Shown piece by piece: positions 1 through 11,010 of a stretch of 64,000 bases of DNA. Positions within the stretch are counted from its first letter, which is position 1, and each line of letters begins with the position of its first letter. This DNA comes from Stomoxys calcitrans. Lineage: Eukaryota; Arthropoda; Insecta; Diptera; Muscidae. The notes beneath the pieces were generated by a model. It was given only the letters and a program-made list of their open reading frames with translations, was not told the DNA's origin and made no database searches. Both the position numbers and the translations under genes were made by a program. The stretch covers positions 93,037,582-93,101,581 of the forward strand of contig NC_081552.1 in NCBI RefSeq assembly GCF_963082655.1, in the 5' to 3' direction.

Positions 1-714
1 CTCCTTTGGGTTTCCAAATTACCTTTTGGTTGAAGTAAAAATATTTTCTCGAATCTCGAACGACGAGTGTTTGGTGACACAACTATTTCACAGTTAAAAA
101 AGTGTTGTCAATACCTATCGGCTACGACTGATGCAGGTTCCAGTCCAGCAATCCAAGAAATTTCATTCAAATTACAGCAAATATACGTGGATCTTTGCGT
201 TTTCTTTCTTACCTACTTAATATTAATTCATATAAATAATTTTTTACACGTTAACCTTCAGTAAGTTTTATTTCCATCAGTGTTAATAATTGAGGTCTAT
301 AGAAATAATATCCAATGAGCTAATAGTTCATCGTGAATACTCTCTCTATTGTGGGTCTGGGATGAATATACTATATACACATCTTTTTTCCTCCTTTGTG
401 CGATGAAAGAAATGAGTTATCCCTCTGATTGCGCATGTCATCTCTTTCCCGCCTCAACAGCTGAGAACTGTCAGATAATAGAAAAATGGGGAACATTATG
501 GAATTCTTATCGAAATGAGTGCATTGGACGACGACGTAGTGTTAATAGGACCCTTCGTCGAAGTGGGATTCTACCTTATAAATTCTCGATGAATGGGTAT
601 TTACCCAATAAATACATTTTTGGGGTATTTATAATTTTCCAGATTTTTTGGTAAATGAAAATACTTTACAAACATTTTTTATAAGTTATTTTTCTTTGCA
701 TATAAACCAGACAC
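1..714. other. Unassigned AT-rich stretch
   Basis: I recognise no gene or repeat here. Two open frames on the plus strand (67-264 and 349-654) have no family resemblance I can name and no clear start context, so I treat them as chance frames. Confidence 0.4.
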
Positions 715-1010
715 ACTGATATCATATAAATGGACAAATGTTACTTATAGCCGCTATATAGACCGATCTTACGACTTGTAGTCTTGAGGTATAGCTGCCA
801 TATAAACCGATCTCCCGAAAGAGGGTATCAGCCCATAAAGAGAATATTTTTCATCCAATTTCTATGAAATTCGAAACAGTTTAGTTTTAGTTTTACAGTT
901 AGTTTTGGCAGACCCCTACACCTTTAAGTCGAATGTGGCCCAGATCGGACCATATTTAGATATATCTCCAGGTATAGAGTCTTGAGCCCATGCAAATGCA
1001 AATATGCCCA
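715..1010 (+). repeat. Degenerate 153-bp-type repeat (family A)
   Basis: Contains the diagnostic phrase tagctgccatataaaccgat and neighbouring text of the repeat seen intact at 38928-40277. It is strongly diverged, so it is an old copy. Confidence 0.6.
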
Positions 1011-1079
1011 TGAACTTCCCATTAAGAGACAGGAGCACACTTCTCATATGTATATCAACGAGGTATTTGAATTGATATA

Positions 1080-1215
1080 TACATAATTACCAGATAGTGG
1101 ACTGTAAACAGCTCTCGAAGTGCACTATCTGTCAACGAATTTTGATTGTGTGTGTGAATTATCGTTAAGAACAATATCACACACAAACAACGTAAAATGG
1201 CGCGAACTAGTTGGA
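1080..1215. repeat. MITE family G, truncated copy
   Basis: Carries the family landmarks: an end resembling taattaccaggtagtg, then aagtgcactatctgtcaacga, cacacaaacaac and atggcgcgaactagt. The right end is lost at 1215, where a short LINE-like scrap begins. Better copies are at 11775-11997 and 19754-20000. Confidence 0.6.
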
Positions 1216-1235
1216 CAACTTCCATTCGCCGAGCA

Positions 1236-2235
1236 TCAGCCTGTATTTTGAAAGCTGGATAGGACTACAATTGCTTTACATTCCATCACCGAACACAAAA
1301 GTAGAAACAACGTTGTCAAGTCCCTTGCTGACAAAAAAAAATCTTGGACTAACCATGTAATGCTGCCCGATATTATGGCTTGGCAAATTGCTACAACCAC
1401 TGATGTGAGGCTAAGGGAGCTTTCTATTTGGTCATGTAGCGACTGCGGACACTTTGTTATCATTGAAGATATCTGTATTCGTTCATAATTAGCAGACTTA
1501 TTTGCACTAATGTGTTCAAATCCCACTGTGCGTAACTTTTTTAACTGCCTAGCCAGACCCACTCAATCCCATTGCAGCATCTTCCCCCCTTAACGAATTC
1601 AAAAGGAACGGTGTTGGTTTGATCGTAGCTCTCCGATAAGGATGATTCCATCAAACGCTTAGGAAACCTATAATTGCTCTTTTCTTGGTATCTAGAAGGA
1701 TACAAGGATGCAAATTTGCACAAATTTTTGAGTTCTCGGACACAGCTATTATAAAATATTTGATAAAACAAATAAATAACATATTTTAATACATTTTGAT
1801 TGCGTAGGGATTTAAAGGCAGCCTGGCTGTCTGAGAAGATATTTATGTCAATCGTCGTAATGGCATTATATCTTAGCCATTCCACCACTTTCTCTATCGC
1901 AAGGACCTCCGCTTGATACACACTGCAGTGGTCGAGTAAACTTTTTGATGTGACCAGTTCTAGATCTTGAGAGTACACCCCAAAGCCCACCTGGTCGTTT
2001 ATGTAACTTCTGTTACCAAGGTTATCGTAGTTCCACTCGGTTCTATCTGGAATAGTGGTACAGTACTTTTTATCAAAAAGCGGCTGAGGTAGGGTGTAAT
2101 CCACACTGCCTGGAACATCAGATATTGTATCAAGGATAACACAGTGTCCGTAGCCGCCACATGACCAATGAGCATTAAATTCAGTGCATCAGATAGCGTC
2201 GTCCTCAATGAGGATGTGATGCACAAACAAGCCAT
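1236..2235 (-). pseudogene. LINE RNase H and C-terminal region, broken
   Basis: The frame ending at 1541 contains an RNase H-like run: DQVGFGVYSQDLEL, then a Glu in YQAEVLAI and the Asp of FSDSQAAF. These fit the second and third acidic positions of RNase HI. The first Asp motif (YTDGS), present in the related copy at 37663-38154, is absent here because of a small deletion. The frame at 1236-1562 carries the C-terminal tail (LRELSIWSCSDCGH in another frame). Non-functional. Confidence 0.7.
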
Positions 2236-2240
2236 CCTTT

Positions 2241-2335
2241 GTTGGTCTGGTGGACGGCGCTTCGAAAGCTCACCTACTGTTCAATGGTTAATTGAACAGT
2301 AGGTGGGCTTTCGAAGCGCCGTCCACCAGACCAAC
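2241..2335. repeat. Near-perfect 45-bp inverted repeat (hairpin)
   Basis: Arms at 2241-2285 and 2291-2335 are reverse complements with a single mismatch and a 5-nt loop (ggtta). The hairpin lies just after the point (about 2239) where this LINE copy stops matching the related copy near 38158. Confidence 0.9.
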
Positions 2336-2605
2336 AACACCATATAGCATTATAGGTCTAACAACTGCAATATATTACCCAATGCATGACATGCGGTCTA
2401 AACCCCCAACTTTTGCCAATGGCTCTCCTGCAGGTGTATAGGACAAGAGTTGCATTTCTTGAAATTTTCCAAAATGTTGGATGTGAAGTTCAATTTCCTG
2501 TCCAGCAAAACACCCAAGTATTTTGCGCTTTCTGTAATGGAACATTCTCTCCTCCTAAGGAGACAGGTTCCACTGCAGGCAACTTGTTTCTCCTGCTAAA
2601 AAAAA

Positions 2606-3060
2606 CTACTTCTGTCTTGCACGGATTATACCTAGACCACTTTCTGTAGCCCACTTCGCTGTTGCACGTAGAGCTACCTGAAGTATATCTCTTAGAGTGC
2701 TGGGAAACTTTCCCCTAACCGCAATTGGCACGCCAAAAGAGAATAATATATTGTTAATTGCTAAATTCCACAGTAGAGGAGCCAATACACCTCCTTGGGG
2801 TGTTCCTCTGCTGGCCAACCTTTTTAGATCCACAGATCCCAAGCTTGACTAGGTCGTGAAGGACTGTGTCAGTAGATTTGCCTTTACTATATGCATGCTG
2901 CTGCCGCGACAGGCGATCTCCAGGGATCCTTGCCCTAAAATATGTATGTTTCTATCAACCTCTCAAGAGTCTTCAGCATGAAAGATGACAGACTAATAGG
3001 AAGAAAATTTTTTGCCTTCGTGTGGTAGGGTTTTCCTGCTTTCGAAATGAAAATGAGTAG
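2606..3060 (-). pseudogene. LINE reverse transcriptase fragment
   Basis: The minus-strand frame holds RGTPQGGVLAPLLWNL, the RT motif before the catalytic YxDD box, followed by LRATAKWATESGLGI, which normally lies after it. The YxDD segment between them has been deleted. From 2840 to 3060 further RT text in shifted frames (resembling LKTLERLI and KAGKPYHTK) places the N-terminal RT region upstream. The enzyme cannot be functional. Confidence 0.75.
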
Positions 3061-3136
3061 AGTATATCTCCCTAAGCCAGCTCGCCTTTATATATTCTTA
3101 GCTCAGCCTTATAAATGTCCCAATCGTGTGGGTCCA

Positions 3137-3430
3137 TCATGGCGGTCGCTGTTTGTCCCTTGGCTTGGCACTAGGACATGCTGAAACAAGCGAGTCATTC
3201 AGGGCCTTCGGGATCCGCTTGACCACTATGTCTACATCCTCCGCAGTTTCCACTTCCTTTTCTGGTGTAGAAGGGATAGACGTGCAGAATTTGTGCCGAA
3301 ATTTAATCCAGTCCGCCTTTCTTCTGTTTATATTCTTCTCTTTCTTCTGCTTATATATATAGTAAATCCTGTCGGTACCTGGTAACCATTCCTCCACACA
3401 CCCATAGTTCCTGGATAGGAACAACATCAA
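3137..3430 (-). pseudogene. LINE endonuclease-RT linker fragment
   Basis: The 97-codon frame contains ADWIKFRHKF and ACPSAKPRDKQRPP, the conserved linker between the APE-type endonuclease and RT in R1/LOA-type elements, where a KPRGK-like basic run precedes a tryptophan. Its own stop codon falls just after this run. The endonuclease expected upstream (3440-3620) is not recognisable. Confidence 0.65.
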
Positions 3431-3625
3431 ATCCCCCAGCCATCAGGAGGACCTTTAATGCCGCCAAAGCGGCCTTACAATGGCAACGATTTATCTGTAA
3501 AAACCGGACCATAGTCAGAATTCAGAACATCCACCACTGTTGAGTCAGCCTCGTCTTACTCAAGAAGGAACATCTTCCTTCTTGAGTAAATCTAGTGCTG
3601 CACCTGGCCATCTCAACAATCTTTT

Positions 3626-4159
3626 TTAGCGCACAACGATACATTTCAATTGAGCGCTGATCCCCGAATGCAATAGTCTGTATCGGCCCCGATACCAGCC
3701 TGCATCGTCAAAAACTGGAGGAGTTTCACGGAATTCCGCAAGAACTTCTGAGTATACTGGTGACGGTCTATTGACTATCCCACTCAAATTATTCCTAGGT
3801 ATGCAGCCCTGTTCTTCTTCCTTATCGACAACTGCCATCACCAAACTGTCCCTAGCGACATTAGCAAAGGTTCTTGGACCCATTTTACTATTGTTCGCCC
3901 TTTTAGGCATGGGATGCCCTCCAGGTTGGTTGACTGCTGTGCAGTTTTCGAATCTAGACTTTGGGGTATAAGTGAGAGTCTTAGGATCATTCGCACGAAG
4001 TCTCTCAATAAACCTGAGAACAATGCGTCTTCTATTTTTACAACCACTTAAAGAGCATGTTGGTTTGCCGGGAAAAGCCGATTGCCTAGGCAAATTATAG
4101 GAATGTGGAGAAAGAATAGGTTCAGCCTTGTCCTTAAGACTCGAACCAAGTGTCTTCAT
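3626..4159 (-). pseudogene. LINE ORF1-like fragment
   Basis: A 177-codon frame with TFANVARDSLVMAVVDKE and later PPVFDDAGWYRGRY. These phrases resemble the ORF1 (DUF4780-type) proteins of LOA/R1-like elements, which bind RNA. A comparable ORF1 with the phrase SYARVARKHNRDELTYAVI lies at 33610-34194. The assignment rests on this pattern, not on a search. The true start is unknown because the 5' region is interrupted by the 4251-4680 insertion. Confidence 0.55.
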
Positions 4160-4250
4160 TAAAAACCCCTGCCCCTTCCAGTCGAGGTTTCAGTAGCAGG
4201 CAACATGCTACGGCCTGATACCACCACCGCAACTGTTGCGCCTTTGGAGT

Positions 4251-4680
4251 AAACTGGCAAACTATCGATAATCACAACATTCGATATTTTCGATAGTTTT
4301 AATGACAAATATCAATAGTATCAATACTATCGTTAAATTCCCAACACTTATAATTCAAACGAAAATGAGAAATAAAAATCAGGAGATCGATTTCGATAGA
4401 AGCAATATCAATGCACAGACCAAATAAAACCAAGATTAATAAAGTCAGTTGGAAGTCATGACAGAAAACATTGTAGAAAAATTTTTGTCTAATCGAATAA
4501 AAATTTCACCCTCTATAGGTGTAATGTATTTAAAAGGATACATTCAGTGTCGGATTGCTTATTTTTGTTTAGTTTCTCAAAAAATTTAACTTTTGCGATA
4601 GTATCCATAGGAAAAATATAAATCGATATTCAGTCAAAATATTAAATATCGATAGTGCCTTCGATATTTTGCCAGCTCTA
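4251..4680. mobile_element. Non-autonomous DNA element (hAT-like MITE)
   Basis: 430 bp flanked by a 9-bp direct repeat ctttggagt (4242-4250 and 4681-4689). The ends are imperfect inverted repeats sharing ctggcaaa followed by atcga-rich sequence. No coding capacity. An 8-9 bp duplication and short termini suggest hAT-type mobilisation, which is inference. Confidence 0.7.
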
Positions 4681-4832
4681 CTTTGGAGTCCACTCTAAGT
4701 CTATTCCCAGGCTAATGGATACCTCTATCGTACCTATACTTGAGTAACTTAAATTTTTCTTTCAAAAATAACGACCTATTGCGAGTTACAGGAAAATTCT
4801 TGCGAAGCGAAATAATAAAACGTCCGCTCGAC

Positions 4833-5260
4833 CCAATGGTTCAAGCTTACTTTACTTTAATTGGCTATGACAGAATATTTGTTCCACTCGCCGAACGTAG
4901 AATAGCGTTCCAAGCGCCTCGATCTTCTGCGCTCATTCTAAAATTTCTGACACCAAGTTTCGAGGTGTCTCCCACCACTTGATCTCTCCATCGGGCTTTT
5001 GGTCTTCCCGGTTTGGGGGTACCACCCCCTTCAACAGACTTCTTTGCTGGATCTTCTTCACCCATTCTGACAACATGACCTAGCCAACGCAGCCGTTGCA
5101 TTTTGATAAGTCTAACTATGCTATCGTCATCATACAGCTAGTGGTTTATAAGTCGCCCATATTCTTCATTAACGCAAACTGGTCCATATATTTTACGAAG
5201 AATCAATGGTTCAAGCATAAATCCTAATATTATCTTATTTCTATATTTTATTATTTTTAT
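4833..5260 (-). pseudogene. RTE-clade LINE C-terminal fragment, copy 1
   Basis: The minus-strand frame 5101-4865 reads MQRLRWLGHVVRM, then GRPKARWRDQV and SAEDRGAWNAIL. This is the characteristic RTE-clade C-terminal tail (domesticated elsewhere as craniofacial development protein 2-like sequences). Upstream in a shifted frame, LRKIYGPVCVNEEYGR continues the same protein. The segment repeats almost unchanged at 5274-5805, indicating a local tandem duplication of about 0.55 kb. Confidence 0.75.
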
Positions 5261-5273
5261 ATTGATTATATCG

Positions 5274-5805
5274 ACCCAATGGTTCAAGTTTACTTTACTT
5301 TAATTGGCTATGACAGAATATGTTCCACTAGTCGAACGTAGAATAGCGTTCCAAGCGCCTCGATCTTCTGCGATCATTCGAGGTATCTCCCACCAAGATT
5401 CGAGGTATCTCCCACCACTTGATCTTTCCATCGGGCTTTTGGTTGTTGTTGTTGTAGTAGCAGTGTGTGGTACACTGAGGCGGCAGCCCTTGCCGATGAA
5501 GGAATTTATCGGGTGAATCCTGTACATACAACCGGCTGCCATGGGATTGGGGCTTTTGGTCTTCCCGGTTTGCGTGTACCACCGTGTTTGCCTTCAAAAG
5601 ACTTCTTTGCTGGAGCTTCTTCATCCATTCTGACAACATGACCTAGCCAACGAAGCCGTTGTATTTTGATACGTGTAACTATGCTATCGTCGTCATACAG
5701 CTCGTGGCCCATATTCTCCATTAACGCAAACTGGTCCATATATTTGACGAATAATCAATGGTTCAAGCATAAATCCTAATATTATCTTATTTCTATATTT
5801 TATTA
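5274..5805 (-). pseudogene. RTE-clade LINE C-terminal fragment, copy 2
   Basis: Second copy of the RTE tail: IKIQRLRWLGHVVRMDEE and DRGAWNAILRS in separate frames. It is split by a 107-bp S1 insertion at 5443-5549, and carries a 23-bp internal duplication (gaggtatctcccaccaagattc-type) near 5380-5420. The shared 3' flank (ggttcaagcataaatcctaa at 5209 and 5760) shows the duplication extends beyond the coding part. Confidence 0.75.
5443..5549 (-). mobile_element. S1 short retroelement, copy a
   Basis: About 107 bp: on the minus strand it begins ccaatcccatggcagccgg and ends in (caa)n. It is flanked by a 10-bp target duplication gggcttttgg (5433-5442 and 5550-5559). The 5' part matches the extreme 5' end of the LINE at 8453-11384 and the tail matches the 3' end of the LINE at 21769-24110. 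Confidence 0.85.
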
Positions 5806-6380
5806 TCTATATATAGATTAGGGCGCTGAGGTTGGAATATAACACATGTAGATCTAGACTTCATGGTATTGTACGCAAAATGCTATGTTTGGTTTTTATA
5901 ACGATTCATTTTACTTTTACAGACGGAGTCGCCGATAACGAAGAGAGGCATTTTTTAGAAGCCTGGGACCATTAAGAAAACACTTAAGTATTTTTAAGCA
6001 ATATTTTTCATGTTTTATACGCAATTTAATCTAATGAAATAAAAAGTTTTTTATTAATGCGAAAAAAATAAATTATTTATTTTTATTAAAACAGAAAAAA
6101 CGTTATTTGAAAGAAGTAGCAAATTTCAAATGAATGGTTTATTGAGTCAAAAACCGCTTTAATTGAATTTTTAAGCTTGTCATAAATCCAAATTGCAAAA
6201 TTTTATTTTATTTATAGTTATTCCTTTATCGGTCCGATTTCAGCAAAATTTTTAATCGATGTACAAATTTCTTAATTAAGCATAGTTTTTAATTTTTTCT
6301 GCGATACTTTTATTCTATTTTCTTTTATTAAACACACATTACAATTATTTGAGTTAATAAACATTTTAAATTTGAAACCT
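5806..6380. other. Unassigned AT-rich stretch
   Basis: Very AT-rich. No coding frame or repeat that I recognise. Confidence 0.4.
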
Positions 6381-6790
6381 TTATCCCACTCGCCCATCCT
6401 TTGACACATCCTTATAAACGACAAGAAATTTATAGTCTCTAAATGAAGAGGGAAATGGTCCACTAACAACTGTCGATATTAAATCTCCTGGAGCCTTTGC
6501 AGTCTCCCGTCTTCTAAATGGTAATCTTGACGACTTACCTAAAACGTAAGGCTCACAGGTTTCATTGTCCCCATCTTTCATGGTATACTTGCAGTTTTGC
6601 ATTTTCCGCAGAGAATGAAACACACTGATTTGCAGACACGGGTCAAAAATCTATTCCATATAAAGTTCCATTTGGCTTCCAGTCTCCACATAAAATTGTT
6701 TCTCATTCGTTACGTGCCTTTTTTCGCCATCATCAACCCACTTATCGCTGACAGTTGTGCTCAAATTAACTTCATTTGATACCGAATGAA
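6381..6790 (-). pseudogene. Copia-type integrase fragment
   Basis: The minus-strand frame 6623-6381 contains CEPYVLGKSSRLPF followed by APGDLISTVVSGPFPSSF. This matches the Ty1/copia integrase start, where CxxC-GK-R-PF precedes the catalytic DVCGP segment; here the expected Asp-Cys is replaced by Val-Ser. Upstream, in shifted frames, LYGIDF and VSANQCVSF are also copia-like. It is a short, broken relic without LTRs in view. Confidence 0.65.
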
Positions 6791-8440
6791 GAGCAACATC
6801 CGATTAGTTTGTAGTGCGAACAAAAGGTACCTGTCGCGGTCACCAGACAAAAACAAAAGATGTAGAACTCTCAACCCGTACCCAACCATGATCTTAAAGG
6901 GCTCTAGTACTTATTCATAAAATCCCAAATCCAGGATTGGAAACTACATTACTTTCTTTTGCATTCCCTCAGTAGAAATGTTAATAACGCCTAAGCAGTC
7001 ACTTCGATTTCAAAAGATCGTTAATTTTGTTAACATTAAGTCTTAAGCGTAACAGATCGAACAAAATCTATATTAAATCTACAAGAAAAATATGTTCCAT
7101 TCGAACTCATACTCAATTCGTGTGTGAGATACTACATACATTTATGTCTGTTCCATTCGAATTCATACTCAATTCATGTGTGAGATACTACATTAATTTA
7201 TGTCTGAGAGACCGGAAGCTGATAGCTTAAGTAACAAAACTAAAGACTAGGAGATTGGGTGTACGTGTATGATCTAAAAAATTCTGGAGGTAGTTTGTAG
7301 TAATCCCATCATTATTTTAGTGTATAAAAAAAAAAAAAAAAAAAAAAAAAAACAAGAATTATCAAACAAATGAAAAGATTCAAAGGGAGCAAAGGTTACA
7401 AAATCTCACTTATTTTGTTTGTATTGTATTTGGCATTTGGGAGCAAAATTTATAATATTTAAACCATATTAATCAATAAAGAGAATACATCACTTACCAA
7501 AATCCAGATTGTACGCCGAGGCCTCGATGAACATCTCTAGAAGTGAGGAGCATGTGTATAGGAAAATGCTGGTTTGAATAATTTGTATAAATTCTGCTAC
7601 CGCCTACATAATTGTAGAACCTTTGCACACTTTCCTAAGGGAATTAATAATCAAGGTTAGTTAGATATTCTAAACAATCACAAATTGTCAAAACATAATT
7701 TAGGTATCCAACAGCTTCCAAAATTTACTGTGCTTAATATCAGTTTGGTTTCGCCTTCCCTTTCATATTCAAATTTCGTTGAGCACCTTCTGCTTGAGAC
7801 GATTGGGGTATTTGGAGGCGGAGGTTTTCTCCTCCGCAATCCTCAGGGCAATAGAGTCGCAGCCACCGACACTGTCTATATGCGAGAGCCTTGATTAAAA
7901 CCTCCCTTCTTATACGCCCACTTCAGTCAGCTTTGTATATGTCACACATACACTCTTCCAAGTCACCGATATTATGCCACATCTAGTACCACAAAATTGT
8001 GGGAGTACACTTCTATGAACTGTATGGTTAAACAAAAAATTCACAGAAAAAAATAACTCTTAAAAAAAACCAACTACCAAATTTGTATGTGAAACTTTTA
8101 ATTCTCAACGAATTTTAGCACTGAACCGAAGATATTATTTGTTGAAGTACGTAAGTAAGACTCTACAAAAGACTTGACAAACAAAATTATTGAAATTTTG
8201 TGGAATTTCAACAAATTCTTTAGTTTAGGTAGTTGTTAAAATAGGCGTACTACAATGTAGAGCACAAAACTGCAAAGTTGTTGTTTTTCAAAATTATTTT
8301 TATCTGTGTATAATGGACTTTGCGTCCTTCCATTATTTGCTTCTTACAAACATCAAGATCATATGAAACAAAAAACGCAATCGTTCATGAGAAAAATTAA
8401 ATAAAGTAAAAAAAAATTAAATAAATATATCCATGGGATT
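6791..8440. other. Unassigned stretch with minor repeats
   Basis: No gene recognised. It contains a 56-bp tandem duplication (starting 7094 and 7150, unit beginning gttccattcga) and a 27-bp poly(A) run at 7326-7352 that could be the tail of a retroposed sequence of unknown identity. Confidence 0.45.
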
Positions 8441-8500
8441 TAAAACCGGAATCTACGCATCTAATGTCTTAGCACTGCGCCACTCAACGCCTTGTTCGCC
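8440..8500 (-). repeat. tRNA-like SINE scrap
   Basis: On the minus strand TGGCGCAGTGC resembles an RNA polymerase III box A and, about 30 nt later, ggttttaaatcc resembles a box B with one extra T. This scrap replaces the expected 3' end of the neighbouring LINE. Too damaged to be a tRNA gene. Confidence 0.35.
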
Positions 8501-10120
8501 TGGCAGCAAACAGCCAAGACAGCCCAAAAGGTGTTGCTTAGACAGCATGTAGTTATGTCTTCGCACTGGTAGGATCTTTGTCTCCTGATGGAGGTGGTCC
8601 ACATGAGAACTGAGGAGACAGCCAGTCGCAGTTCGGAGAGCGGCATTCTGACAGATCTGAATATTATTCCACTGCGTGTCACAAAGTTGACGAGACCACA
8701 CTGGCGCTGCATAACTTACCACAGACCGGCCAATTGCTTTGTACGTGGTCAACAAGGTTTCTTTGTCTGCACCCCAAGTGCTGCCAGCGAGTGACTTGAG
8801 GACCTTGTTTCTACTTTTGACTTTATTGCAGATTGCTGTGGCATGTGAGGAGAATGTGTAAGAGCTGTCAAATGTGACGCCAAGTATTTTGGGACATTTG
8901 ATGGTCGGAATCATTTCTCCATCGACCATCACAGCCAACTCAGTATTCACCTCACGCGTATTTGTAGGGAACAGTGTGGCTGAAGATTTGGTGGCGGATA
9001 TCTTCAGATTTCTTGCAGCGTAATTTGAGGCAAGCTCGTTGAGGTAGACGTTCAACCTATCGCAGATGTCATCAATGGGTGGGGGCCTGATGCCATGATC
9101 GTACAATCGTCCGCATATGATACGATCTCTATGCTGTCTGGAGGGGGTGGAATGGAGGATAGGTAGAGGTTAAACAGTGCCGGAGATATCACCCCACCTT
9201 GGGGAACTCCCTGTTTCACTCTACGGTGTTTCGACTTCTTATCCCTAAATTCCACAAATGACTGGCGACCACACAGATAATTCGCGACCCATCGTTTCAG
9301 GCCTGGCTGGAGGGACGTGTTGGCGATGTCCTCAAATAATTTGGCATGATTGACCGTGTCGAATGCCTTCGATAGGTCCAGTGCCACGAGGACCGTCCTA
9401 TCACATGGCCTGGGTTGATTGAAGCCACGGCAAATGTGTGTGTTGATGGCATGCAAAGCTGTTGTTGTGCTGTGCAGTCTCCGAAATCCATGTTGATGCT
9501 CGGCGAATGGAAATTCTCCTACGAGGCTCGGGAGAAGTAATGCCTCAAGCGTCTTTGCCACTGGTGAGAGAAGGGAGATCGGTCTGTACGACTCCCCCAA
9601 ACTCGGGTCTTTTCCAGGCTTCAGTAGCGGGATCACTCAGCCCATTTTCCAGACATCGGGAACTATAAGAGTGTTCAATGACAGGTTGAGGACAGTGGTA
9701 AGGTACTCAACTCCAGGTGAATCCAGATTCTTCAACATCAATGGGGCCCAACGCCTTGGAGGATTTGGCGCCACGGATGATATTCGTAACTTCGCCCACG
9801 GTAAATTGTGATGGCTGTTCATCGGCTCGGAGACCACGAATGGCCCACAGTTTGCCTACACCGGTGCCTAAGTTACATTGCTCCAAGTGTTCCAGCCACA
9901 AATTCCGCTTATGTTCGTTGACTACCCTGTTTATTTCCAGATTCAGCTCGCTGATTCTGGGGTTAGCGGGGTCCATAGCACGAATCTCATCACGCTCGTC
10001 TGCGAGTACCACTGCTTGCGCCGGGAAATTGGGCCGCACTTGGGGTGTTCGACCAGCTGGTATAAAGCGAGCGGCTGCTGCGTTAATGATGTCTCGGAAT
10101 TTCCTCACGGCCACAAGCAA
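8453..10120 (-). pseudogene. LINE reverse transcriptase, copy 1
   Basis: From linker to RT: AAARFIPAGRTPQVRP, then SKALGP, SYRPISLLSPVAKTLE, the catalytic ALDLSKAFDTVNH, KQGVPQGGVISPALF and the active-site VSYADDCTIMASG. Frames change at about 9840, 9640 and 9090, the last within the segment after YADD. Compared with copy 2, a piece of the linker after GKLWA is deleted. The 3' end diverges at about 8510 and is replaced by a tRNA-like scrap, so the zinc-knuckle tail is missing. Confidence 0.85.
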
Positions 10121-10177
10121 ATCAGAGGGGGGTGGCAGTTCACTGAAGCGGCGAGTGGTATACTCTCTGAAGCCAGC

Positions 10178-11010
10178 TCAATCGGCCTTCTTCTGATTGA
10201 TAAATGTCCGGCGCTCAGAGGTTATGAAGTCGGGTGGTCGGTCGATGGTGAGAATTATGGGGAGGTGGTCTGACCCCAAAGAGATGACGGCTTGCCAGGA
10301 TACGTCACTCAGGAGATCAGGGGATGCAATTGAGATGTCTGGCGAGCTGCTGCACCTCCTCGTAATCCTAGTGGGGGCATCCTCATTCACCCTGCAAAAC
10401 GTGGAGCTATCTATCTGCTCTGCCAAATCTATGCCACGCTGGTCGTTACCTAGGGGAGAATGCCATGACGTGTGATGCGCATTAAAATCCCCCAGAACCA
10501 GACGATTATGGCCAGATAGCAACCCACTTATGTCGGGGTTGTAAGCCTGGCCATTAATCGGGACACAGCTACCAACCGGCGGTATATACACGTTGTATAT
10601 CTCTATCTCGGCAGTACCAGACCTGACTGCTACCCCCATACATTCCATGTAGGGGTCACTAGCGTCAAGCGCAGGCGAGATAGGTCAATACTGCACGGAA
10701 TGGTGTATAACGAAGGCCAATCCCCCACCTCCATTCCTTGAGCGATCCTTACGTAGCACATTGTTACCGTGACAACTGTGCAAGCTGCAGGTGTTGGTCA
10801 GCTTTGTCTCCTGGATCGCTGCGACCAATATGCTCTTCCGTCTCATAAAGTCTACGATCTTATCGATCTTGCCACGCAGTCCGTTGCAGTTTAACTGCAA
10901 GAACGATACACTTCCCGGCACTGGCCTGGAAATAGTAGGGCTAGGATGCTGTCGTTGCATAAATTGCCGTACGGGAGAAGTCGGGGGGTCACATAGGCCG
11001 ACCACGAGGA
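10178..11010 (-). pseudogene. LINE APE-type endonuclease domain
   Basis: Two minus-strand frames (11149-10685 and 10648-10178) make up the domain. It shows LQLNCNGLRGKI, AAIQETKL with the catalytic Glu, VLGDFNAHHTSWHS with the Asp-Asn pair, SPDISIASP, and LGSDHLPI with the terminal Asp-His. All main exonuclease-endonuclease-phosphatase residues are therefore present. One stop between 10648 and 10685 interrupts it. The enzyme would nick target DNA for target-primed reverse transcription. Confidence 0.85.

Larger units (their letters stand above)
1236..4740 (-). mobile_element. Decayed RNase H-bearing non-LTR retrotransposon (I/LOA/R1-like)
   Basis: Read on the minus strand, pieces appear in the order of a LINE: an ORF1-like segment (4159 to 3626), an endonuclease-RT linker (3430 to 3137), reverse transcriptase blocks (about 3060 to 2606) and an RNase H/C-terminal segment (2235 to 1236). 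Frameshifts and deletions separate every piece, and the endonuclease itself is missing. A related copy lies at 37460-38700. A 430-bp DNA element (4251-4680) and a 95-bp hairpin (2241-2335) interrupt it. Placement in the I/LOA/R1 group is inferred from the RNase H domain and the GTPQGG-type RT motif. Confidence 0.8.
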
